In this document: in pieces, positions 25,050 to 32,500 of the stretch
Position numbering within the stretch: the first letter of the stretch is position 1
Layout of the letters: each line of letters begins with the position of its first letter
NCBI GenBank assembly: GCA_030524205.1
Contig: JAUNGZ010000002.1
Coordinates: 1 to 64,000, forward strand
Direction: 5' to 3'
Length of the DNA: 64,000 nucleotides
Source: Eubacteriales bacterium
GTDB lineage: Bacteria > Bacillota > Clostridia > Oscillospirales > Butyricicoccaceae
Program-made: the position numbers and the translations under genes
Notes under the pieces: model-generated
Seen by the model: the letters and a program-made list of their open reading frames with translations, nothing else
Database searches by the model: none
Told to the model about the DNA's origin: nothing

Positions 25050-27472
25050 ATCAGGTGCACCTCGTGCGGCCGCAGCACCGCCTCGACGGTCAGCGTTCCG
25101 GCCGTATGGCAGTCGCAGACCTCGTAGGATGGCTGGGCGGTTTCGCTGATGTAGCGCAAATCGTCCGGCCGTAGCGAGCTTGGCGCGCCGATTTCCAGCC
25201 ATTTGTCGTAGGAGGAACCGGCGGCGCGCCCGATGGCGCGTTTTTCCTGCCGGTAATCGCCGGGCGGCAGGCCGGTCAGCTCGACCGTCAGGCGCAGCTC
25301 GCCGCGCGGCTGGAACACCTTGTAGGCGTCGAACGGATTGCGCAGCTTTTGATAGCGGTAGCGGTAGAGCGCGTCGTAATGGCAGTAGTGGTACAGGAAA
25401 AGCTGGATTTCGCCGCCGCTGCGCGAGACGAACCAGCCCTCGCCCGCGGCGATTTGCTCCGCGCCCGCGTGATTCAGCAGCCGCAGCGCCTGATAGCCCG
25501 CCTTGGGAATGCCGCCCGCCGTAAACAGGCCGTAGCCGCCGTGGAACACGCCGCCGGGCGCCAGCCATTCCTCGATGAAATCGGTCAGCAGCCAATAGCC
25601 GATCATATCCGCTTCGTTGCAGTTTTCCAGCATGTTTTTGGTCAGCCACGCCGCCTTGTAGCAGGTATCGCCAGACAGATCGCGCTGCCAAAGGGTGGAG
25701 TTGCATTCCTCCAGCACCAGCTCCCGGCCGCCCAAGCCCAGCTCGTCCGCCAGCGCATGAAAATCCCGCAGGAAGTGGGCGATGAAGTCCTCATCCTTGC
25801 TGAGGACGGAGGGGGTGGATACCTGACTCGCCGTAAAGTCCATGAACTCGCTGTCCTGCACGATGTTTTCGTGCGGATAGCATTGGGCGGTCAGGAAATC
25901 GGGCGGACAGCCCCGCGCCTGCATATCGGTCAGAAAGCGCCGCGCGCCGTCGGGCGCGAGCGTTACGCTTGTAAAGCCGCCCGGCCCGCCCAGCCGCAGG
26001 CGCGGGTCGAGCGCTTTCAGCGTGCGGTACGTTACCTCGAACATCTCGCAGTAGTCCTCGTAGAAAAAGGGGATGTCCGCGAGCTGCGTATAGTTGAACG
26101 ATTGGATGGTAAAGCGCCAAGAAACAACCTGATCCAGCCCGTACCGTTCGATCCAGTGCGCGATTACGGCCTGCACCAGCGCCTGCCAGCGGCTTTGATC
26201 GCTGTACATGCAGGCCATCGAGCAGCGCTCGAACATTCGATACGGCTCGCGCGCCAGCTTGGAGGGGACAAAGCCCAATTCAACATAAGGCGTCAGCCCG
26301 ACCGATAGGATAAAATCGAACAGCAGGTCGGCATAGGTGAAGTTGAACCACGGCGAGCCGTCCGCGTTTTGCTGGTAGATGTGCATATCGTCGTCAAAGA
26401 TGCCGTGAAAGCGCAGGTCGGTGAAGCCGATCTCGTTTTTGGCGCGGCGTAGCTGCTCCTGCACGGCGCCGGTCAGGCCGTCGCGCGCGTAGCCGATATT
26501 GACCAGCCGCCGCCAGCTCGGCCGCAGCGGCTGTCCCGCCCGCGCGGCGTCAACCTGTATCCGCCGGTGCTGCGCCGCGTCGGCGGAAGCCTGCCGCCGC
26601 GGCGCATCCGCGTATTGCAGCAGCGTTTGCAGCCAATCGGCGGGGTCGCCCGCGATGGTGTCCGCATGCGGCGGCTGACGGCCGTCCTCCGCCTCCCGCC
26701 GGTACTGGCCGGGCGTTACGCCATACCGCTGCCGGAAGTATGAGATGAATGCGTTTACGCTTTTAAAACCGTTCCCATAAGCGGTTTCGGTAACCGAACG
26801 CCCGCCCGTACGCAAATCCGCCGCCGCGTGCTCCAGACGGATGGACAGCAGATAGGCGGTAAACGTCATGCCGAGGCAGCTGCGGAACAGGCGGGAGAGG
26901 TAGCTCTCAGATAAAAAGTGCTCGGCGGCCAGCGCGGCAAGCGAAAGCGGCTCCCGCCAGCGCGTTTGCAGCGTGCGCACGATCTGCTCCATGCGGCCGA
27001 GCGTTTCGGCGCTGCCCGCGGCGCGGGACGCGCCTGCGGCGGCGAACTGCCGGCGCAGCAGGGCGGCCAGCTCGATGGCCTCGCTCGCCGGCTCTGCCGC
27101 GTCCCCATCCTGAAAGAACGCGCGGAACAGCCGCGCGTACCGGCGGCGCAGATCGACATGGAGCGCGTCGTTGGAAGCGCCGTCCGGCAGGCGGCAGTCG
27201 AGCGTCAGCTCGTCCGTCCAGCCCGCCATATGCAGCAGCTCGGGCGAGATGCGCAGGCACAAAACGCCCGCGCCGGGCGGGCAGACGATCTGGTAAAACG
27301 TCAAAGGATTGACCGCATACAGCCCTGCCGGCTGAAGCGCGGTTTCCCTATGCACTTCGCGCACCGTACTCCGGCCGTGCAGCGCAAAAATCAGCACCAG
27401 CGAACGCTCCATCGCCAGCTGCGTTTCCGTGTTGTACACCGCTTGAAAGGAAACGGCTTGGACAGTTTCCAT
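25025..27472 (-). CDS. AraC-family regulator fused to a GH39-like domain
   Basis: An 815-residue protein. Residues 1-150 form a cupin-type sensor. Residues about 160-265 are an AraC double helix-turn-helix (LAALAAEHFLSESYLSRLFRS, then TAYGNGFKSVNAFISYFRQRYG, ending TPGQYRRE). Residues about 280-815 resemble a GH39 beta-xylosidase TIM barrel with its C-terminal beta domain. The nucleophile region LVLEECNSTLW keeps the Glu. The place where Asn-Glu-Pro with the acid/base Glu is expected reads FTIQSFNY (about 453-460), so the barrel probably binds sugar without cleaving it. No signal peptide is present, so it acts inside the cell. It likely senses a xylose- or hexuronate-containing glycan and controls the adjacent symporter-esterase operon. 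Confidence 0.85.
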   Translation of the reverse strand: METVQAVSFQAVYNTETQLAMERSLVLIFALHGRSTVREVHRETALQPAGLYAVNPLTFYQIVCPPGAGVLCLRISPELLHMAGWTDELTLDCRLPDGASNDALHVDLRRRYARLFRAFFQDGDAAEPASEAIELAALLRRQFAAAGASRAAGSAETLGRMEQIVRTLQTRWREPLSLAALAAEHFLSESYLSRLFRSCLGMTFTAYLLSIRLEHAAADLRTGGRSVTETAYGNGFKSVNAFISYFRQRYGVTPGQYRREAEDGRQPPHADTIAGDPADWLQTLLQYADAPRRQASADAAQHRRIQVDAARAGQPLRPSWRRLVNIGYARDGLTGAVQEQLRRAKNEIGFTDLRFHGIFDDDMHIYQQNADGSPWFNFTYADLLFDFILSVGLTPYVELGFVPSKLAREPYRMFERCSMACMYSDQSRWQALVQAVIAHWIERYGLDQVVSWRFTIQSFNYTQLADIPFFYEDYCEMFEVTYRTLKALDPRLRLGGPGGFTSVTLAPDGARRFLTDMQARGCPPDFLTAQCYPHENIVQDSEFMDFTASQVSTPSVLSKDEDFIAHFLRDFHALADELGLGGRELVLEECNSTLWQRDLSGDTCYKAAWLTKNMLENCNEADMIGYWLLTDFIEEWLAPGGVFHGGYGLFTAGGIPKAGYQALRLLNHAGAEQIAAGEGWFVSRSGGEIQLFLYHYCHYDALYRYRYQKLRNPFDAYKVFQPRGELRLTVELTGLPPGDYRQEKRAIGRAAGSSYDKWLEIGAPSSLRPDDLRYISETAQPSYEVCDCHTAGTLTVEAVLRPHEVHLIRLKRRDF

Positions 27473-27628
27473 AAAAATGCCTCCAGTTTGCGGCGGATCA
27501 CGCAGGCCGCCGGTTTGCGCGGTGGGAAATAATCCGGTAGAAATGAAAGGCGGAATGTGGGATAATCAGGACGCCCCCTCCGGGAAAAACCGCTGCCGCA
27601 GCAATTGAAAACATAAAAGACGTTAAAC

Positions 27629-27659
27629 AAAAAACTGAATCTGCTAACATCAGATACAG
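27629..27659 (-). terminator. Leftward terminator beside the invertible segment
   Basis: On the minus strand a 9-bp stem with one mismatch (27651-27659 with 27635-27643) is followed by six T (27634-27629). It is nested inside a second inverted repeat with 14-bp perfect arms (27615-27628 and 27665-27678), whose plus-strand side also ends in T5. Leftward transcripts leaving the invertible segment would stop here, before the AraC-GH39 gene at 27472. The rest of 27473-27614 shows no gene or clear promoter. Confidence 0.6.
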
Positions 27660-27680
27660 TGGTCGTTTAACGTCTTTTTA

Positions 27681-27705
27681 TTCGTTAAATACATCATTTA
27701 ACGAA
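27681..27705 (+). repeat. Left inverted repeat / candidate recombinase core site
   Basis: A 25-bp sequence with arms TTCGTTAAAT and ATTTAACGAA around a 5-base asymmetric centre ACATC. Symmetric arms of 9-10 bp with a 5-7-base centre are the layout of a tyrosine-recombinase crossover site. Its exact reverse complement lies at 29193-29217. Confidence 0.85.
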
Positions 27706-27731
27706 CGGGCTTTTCTATCTGTTATGACATC

Positions 27732-27761
27732 AGTATACGCCATATCGCCGCAATTTGTAAA
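27732..27761 (-). promoter_or_regulatory. Outward-facing promoter inside the invertible segment
   Basis: On the minus strand TTTACA (27756-27761), an 18-base spacer and TATACT (27732-27737) match the sigma-A consensus at five of six bases in each box. The predicted start, near 27725, is about 20 bases inside the left inverted repeat and points out of the segment. In the present orientation it reads into the terminator at 27629-27659. After inversion it would lie near 29137-29166 and read into the c-di-GMP riboswitch and surface operon. Confidence 0.65.
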
Positions 27762-27943
27762 GGGGATTATAAGAAATATTTATCAAAATGGAAGAATAAA
27801 GCGGAGAAAAAAGGAAAAAAGAGGGAAAAAGCGCGGCGGACGCCGCGGCCTTTCTGGTATTCCGCGTCAAAATCGCCGTCACAAAATGGGGGAGGGGGTG
27901 ATAGACTTAATGCCAATCCTTACAAAGAAAGAAAGGTGTCATG

Positions 27944-29152
27944 ATGGCAAGAAAAGGGGAAAATATTTATAGGCGCGCCGACGGCCGCTGGGAGGCCCGG
28001 TATATCCGGGAGCACGACGCGCTGACGGGTAAGGCTCTGTACGGATATTTATACGCAAAAACCTACCGGGAGGCCCGCAGCCAAAAGGCTAATGCGGAAA
28101 AGCAGCGGCAGAGAAAAAATAAGCATCAAAAGATCACTGTGAAAGAGTGCGTGGAGCAATGGCTGCAATTAAAGGCGAATGATAAGTCCGTCAGGCCGTC
28201 GACGCTTAGGCAGTACGAACGGCATGCGGAAAAGCATATTTTTCCAGTGCTGGGGCAGGTGCCCCTGAAAAATCTGGACGCGGCGGCGCTCGAGCGTTTT
28301 CGGCAGACAAAGCTGCAAAACGGGCGCTTGGACGGAACAGGCGGCCTGTCCGCCGCGATGGTGCACGGCATGATGCTGGTGCTGCGCTGCGCGCTGCTTT
28401 TTGCGGAGGAGAAGGGATATATCACGGAGGCGCCGCGCCCTAAAAGCAAGCGCAGCGCGCACGAGAAAAAGGAGGTGCGGGTGCTGTCGAGAGGGGAGCA
28501 GGCGGCGCTGGAAAAAGAGCTGTATCTCGGATTTACCAGCGCACGGCAGCGGGGCGTGTGCTTGGGCATCTTTTTCGCCCTTTATACCGGACTCCGCGTG
28601 GGGGAACTGAGCGGGCTGCGGTGGAAGGACGTCGACTTGCTGGTTCCGGCCATACATGTTCGGCACACGCTGCAGCGGATGGCGGCGCGCACCGAAGACG
28701 GACGGCGCACCGAGCTGCATCTGGGATCGCCGAAAAGCGAGAGCTCCCGGCGGCTCTGCCCGATCAAGAAAGAATGCGCTGCGCTTTTGCAGGCGTACCG
28801 GAGCGTGCAGGGGGCAGCATACTGCCAGCAGCAGGATTATGTATTCACGTGCATGGGCAGGCCGGTGGAGCCGCGCGTGTTTCAGAGCCGATTTAAGAAG
28901 CTCTTATCGGCGGCGGGGGTGGAGGACGCGAATTTCCACGCCCTGCGCCACACGTTCGCAACACGGTGCATTGAAAGCGGAATGGATGTGCAGAGCCTGA
29001 GCGAATATCTTGGGCACCGCGATGCGAATATCACCATGCGGGTGTACGCGCATTCGTTTATGGAACAGAAGGAGCAGTGCATTCAGCGCCTGTCGTTCGT
29101 AACGGCGCTGCCGCGGCTCGGCACAATTTGCCGTCAGAATTCGCCGTCATAA
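27944..29152 (+). CDS. Tyrosine recombinase/integrase
   Basis: A 402-residue site-specific recombinase. The N-terminus (MARKGENIYRRADGRWEARY) is an AP2-like arm-binding domain, and residues about 65-165 are a SAM-like core-binding domain (TVKECVEQWLQLKAND onward). The catalytic domain has Arg218 (TGLRVGE), His332 and Arg335 (HALRHT), His358 (LGHRD) and the nucleophile Tyr368 (MRVYAHS), so all active residues are present. The start at 27944 gives five bases to GAAAGGTG; an ATG at 27941 is too close. It lies inside a pair of inverted core-like sites and is the only gene there, which suits a self-contained DNA inversion system upstream of a surface-protein operon. Confidence 0.92.
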   Translation: MARKGENIYRRADGRWEARYIREHDALTGKALYGYLYAKTYREARSQKANAEKQRQRKNKHQKITVKECVEQWLQLKANDKSVRPSTLRQYERHAEKHIFPVLGQVPLKNLDAAALERFRQTKLQNGRLDGTGGLSAAMVHGMMLVLRCALLFAEEKGYITEAPRPKSKRSAHEKKEVRVLSRGEQAALEKELYLGFTSARQRGVCLGIFFALYTGLRVGELSGLRWKDVDLLVPAIHVRHTLQRMAARTEDGRRTELHLGSPKSESSRRLCPIKKECAALLQAYRSVQGAAYCQQQDYVFTCMGRPVEPRVFQSRFKKLLSAAGVEDANFHALRHTFATRCIESGMDVQSLSEYLGHRDANITMRVYAHSFMEQKEQCIQRLSFVTALPRLGTICRQNSPS

Positions 29153-29181
29153 GAAAAAGAAAACAAGCCGTAGCTAAGGGT

Positions 29182-29210
29182 TTGGCATGCTGTTCGTTAA
29201 ATGATGTATT
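29182..29210 (+). promoter_or_regulatory. Weak candidate promoter spanning the right inverted repeat
   Basis: TTGGCA (29182-29187), a 17-base spacer and TGTATT (29205-29210) with an extended TGA just upstream. The -35 box lies inside the invertible segment and the -10 inside the repeat. It would read into the riboswitch in the present orientation. The -10 lacks the important second-position A, so activity is uncertain. Confidence 0.3.
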
Positions 29211-29217
29211 TAACGAA
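29193..29217 (-). repeat. Right inverted repeat / candidate recombinase core site
   Basis: The exact reverse complement of 27681-27705: same 10-bp arms, with the centre read as GATGT. It lies 40 bases after the recombinase stop codon and about 60 bases before the riboswitch aptamer. Confidence 0.85.
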
Positions 29218-29275
29218 CAGCATACCAGATCCTTTTTAGTATGTCCGGAAAGCTGAGGAGATACCAAAAAAGCAA

Positions 29276-29366
29276 AAACTCCATAAAATGGGCAAACCGT
29301 GGGGAACTGCGGGACGCAAAGCTATAGGGGCCGAAAGCGGAAGCTGGGGTCAGCCAGTTGCCGAAG
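29276..29366 (+). promoter_or_regulatory. Cyclic-di-GMP-I (GEMM) riboswitch aptamer
   Basis: The conserved GEMM-I elements occur in order: GGGCAAACC (29290-29298), a stem capped by a GGAA (GNRA) tetraloop formed from CCGTGG and CTGCGG, the invariant GGACGCAAAGC (29312-29322), a second stem, and GCCAGTTGCCG (29353-29363). This is the binding core for cyclic di-GMP. A GC hairpin (29366-29381) and an intrinsic terminator at 29395-29435 follow as the expression platform. It therefore controls the surface operon starting at 29485 according to c-di-GMP level. Whether the ligand turns expression on or off cannot be settled by eye. The outer ends of the aptamer are approximate. Confidence 0.9.
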
Positions 29367-29394
29367 CCGCGTAACAGCGGCGGAATCGCCTTGC

Positions 29395-29435
29395 GCCCTT
29401 TTCCAACGTGCTTGTTCATTGGGAAAGGGCTTTTA
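29395..29435 (+). terminator. Riboswitch-controlled terminator
   Basis: Twelve-bp arms (29395-29406 and 29419-29430, one G-U pair) are followed by TTTTA. It is placed 30-70 bases after the c-di-GMP aptamer and before the first ribosome site, so it is the likely on/off element. Confidence 0.82.
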
Positions 29436-29455
29436 TATCGAAAAGGGTGGAGGGG

Positions 29456-29500
29456 ATGCAAAAAAGTAGGATTTCGGAGACAAAATGGATGAAAGGATGA
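29456..29500 (+). CDS. Possible 14-aa upstream leader peptide
   Basis: A short frame MQKSRISETKWMKG follows a strong ribosome site (GGTGGAGGGG) right after the riboswitch terminator. Its stop TGA overlaps an in-frame ATG (29497) of the next gene as ATGA. It may couple translation to the CotH gene, or the strong site may be a standby site. No conservation can be tested here. Confidence 0.3.
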   Translation: MQKSRISETKWMKG

Positions 29501-32500
29501 AAGTTGTGAAGCATAAGAGACACGTGAAGCGTCTGCTGAGCTTGCTGCTCGGCGCGTGCATGCTGGTGACAAGCGTGGTCCCGGCATTCGCGGCGGAACC
29601 GGAACCGCTGCCGTCAGGCGATGTTTCGGGCGTGGAGCAGACGGTGACGACCGAACAGCCGGCAGAGAACGGCGCGGACGTTCAGCAGCCGGCGGACGAC
29701 GGCGGCGGGGAGAATGCGGAGGACCCTGACAGTATTCCGCCCGCCGAAGCGCCGGAGGAGGAAGGGGAAAGCCCGGCAGAACCCACGGAGCAGACTCCTG
29801 AGGAGCCGGCACCGGAAGAACCGGCTTCGGAGACTCCCGAAGCGCCGGAGGAGCTGCTCCTGACCGGCGAGCTGTACATGACAGAGGACGAAATCGCAGA
29901 GGCGACGGAATGGTCCGAGCTGGCCGATACGCTTTGGTATTGGAACCATGCCGATGACGCCGAGCTGACGATTTCCAGCGCAAACGAGCTGGCGGGCTTG
30001 GCGGTGCTGGTCAGCGCCGGGATTTCCATGTCCGGCAAGACAATCTATCTCGATCAAAATATTGATCTGTCGGGCAGGAATTGGACGCCGATCGGCATTG
30101 CGACGGGCGACATGGCGGCAAATTCGCTGCAGGGCGTTTTTGACGGACAGGATCACGAGATCACGGGTCTTACGATAGACCACACGGAAGCGGCCAGCTG
30201 GTACGCCGCCGGCCTGTTCGGCGCGGTCGGCAATTCCGGCGTTGTCTGCAATCTGAATGTGACGATCGAGTCCATCTCCGTGACCCAGAACAGCAACCGC
30301 TGGCTGGCGGTCGGCGGCGTCGTTGGCCGTATGTTCACGAGCGGCAAAATTGTCAACTGCCATGCCACGGTGGCGGGCGATATCACGGCGGTCAGCACCA
30401 GCACGGACTGGACGATCACCGGCGGCCTGGTGGGACATTTAGGGTCTGGCGTGTCGGAGGGCTGCTCGGCTGAAGTGCTGGAAAACGCCACGATCAAGAC
30501 CACCGCGAAAAACGACGCGCTCGGCACGGCGGCGCTGGTCGGCTACGCCGCGTCGCTCGGCTCGCTCGAGCGCGGCTCGGCGCGGATTGCGGGCGCCATC
30601 GTCACGGAAAAGAGCGCGGCGGCCGCGAAAAGAGCCTTGGCTGGCGGCTTGATTGGCAATTCTTATATTGTTAAAGACAGCTATGCGGTGTTAGAGAGCA
30701 CGGGCAGCATTTCGCTGACCGGCTCGGCGCCGACAGCTCCGGCCACGCAAGCGGGACTTGGTTTGATTGCGGCAAATAACAGCGAGATGCGCAATGTGTA
30801 CGCGGTCAACCTTGGCGAGGGCAATCTGACGGGATACAGCGGCACGCCGATGGGGCTGTTGGTTGGTGTCGTCAACCATGCTGCGGCAGTTCTGACCAAC
30901 GGCTATGCGTATACGGCGGATCCGGCCATGAAAACGCTGGCGCCGGAGACTGGTGTACAAACCAACCTGAAGCTGATCGAAAACGAAGCCGATATGAAGA
31001 TGCAGGCGACGTTTGAAGGCTTCGACTTTTCGCGCACATGGTTCCAGCCCGCGAACAGCTATCCGGTGCTGGACGCGGATGTGACCGATCAGCAGGCGGC
31101 CGACGCGTTTGTGAACAATTTCTCGTTCGCCACGATCGCGGGTACGAACACCGATCAAAACGCGCTGGACAGCAATCTGATTTTGCCGACCAGCGGGCGC
31201 AACAACGCTGAGATCGTCTGGACGTCGAGCAATTCCGCGGCGATTTCGGAAACCGGCGCCGTCAATCTTGTTGCGGGAAACAGGCAGACGGTCACGCTGA
31301 CCGGCACGCTCACCTGCGGCAGCGAGACGCGCACGGTTGAGATCACGGTGACGATTCGCGCCGTGTTCAGCGGAGGCACGGGCACCAAGGAAGACCCGTT
31401 CCAGATCGCGACGGAGGAAGACTTTTTTGCAATTCAGGCCAAGGCCTCGCAAATGGGGAACTATGCGGGGGTTTACCTGAAGCAAACCGAGGATATTACC
31501 TTCAGCCGCGCCTATACGGCGGGCGACCGCATCGCAAACTTCCGGGGCACGTACGACGGCGACGGGCACACCCTTGCCAACGTGACCTACGCGGCGGCGG
31601 GCAGCAACAAAACCGGCCTGTTTACGACGCTCGCGGCCGACGGCGTGATCAAAAACCTCGGTATTGCAAGCGGCACGACCACCGGCGCAGCTGACGGCGG
31701 CATTCTGACCGAGGTCTGCAACGGTCTGGTGCTCAACTGCTGGGTTGCCGCGGATATGGTCAACACAGGGGGCGGCGTCAGCACGGGCATCTTTGCCAAT
31801 AACGGCTCGGGCAAAATCGTCAACAGCTATTCGGCGGGCTCGATCAACGCCTATCACTGCGGCGGCTTCGCCAGCAACCCGAGCGGCATGCAGGTGCTGG
31901 GCAGCTACAATGTCAGCTCGGTCGTCGGTAAAACGGCGCAGGGCGCGATTTTCCGCAGCACCAACACTGGCGGCGTCGCCAAATACAGCTATTGGCGCAC
32001 CGACGGCGACGGCGGGCAGGAATCGAGCGGCGGCAAGCTGACAGACTGCGAAGGCCTGCCGACAGCCGACATGCAGACGCAGGACTTCGCCGACCGTCTC
32101 AACGCCAACCGCTCGGTTGTCGCCGGGCTGGCGGGCGTGAGCGAGAGCGAATTGTGGACATGGCAGTATAACGAGGGCGCTTACCCGACGCTGGTCAAGC
32201 CCACGAACGCCTCCCGCATCGTGGTGTCGCAGGCGCTCAGCGGCGCGGCGGTGGAAGGCGCGTCCGTTTCGCTGTACGCCGACGAGCAGGCGGCCGACGC
32301 GCTGTATCAGGGCACGACCAACGCCTACGGCGCGTGGGACGGCGCGGTTCCGGCGGGCACATACTTCGCGCGCGTTTCCAAGCAGGGCTTTGCGGAGTTC
32401 GCGGCGGAAATCACGGTGAAGAACGATGGTACGAGCACGCAGATCAAGCTGCTCAGCCCGATCTCGGACACCATTCAGGTTTGGGCGGACGGACAGCCGG

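Larger units (their letters stand above)
27681..29217. mobile_element. Putative invertible segment carrying its own recombinase
   Basis: A 1537-bp segment bounded by perfect 25-bp inverted repeats (27681-27705 and 29193-29217), containing one gene, a tyrosine recombinase, and an outward-facing promoter near the left end. Because the asymmetric centres of the two sites are in opposite orientation, recombination between them would invert the segment rather than excise it. No transposase, cargo gene or target duplication is visible. Between the left repeat and the recombinase gene (27706-27943) there is AT-rich leader DNA and a purine-rich tract, with no other convincing gene. An ordinary integrated element is the alternative, but its ends would normally be direct repeats. 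Confidence 0.7.

Noticed and set aside
27724..27972. An 82-codon frame ahead of the recombinase, considered as an excisionase
   Set aside because: Lys/Arg-rich because it translates a purine-rich leader; no helix-turn-helix pattern and it overlaps the recombinase start in another frame.
27681..29217. Insertion sequence or transposon reading of the recombinase segment
   Set aside because: The gene is a tyrosine recombinase, not a DDE transposase, the repeats are internally symmetric core-like sites, and no target duplication is seen. Inversion explains the layout better.
29456..29500. Treating 29497 as the certain start of the CotH gene
   Set aside because: The ATGA overlap is attractive, but the ATG at 29485 has a GGAG at suitable distance, so both remain possible.
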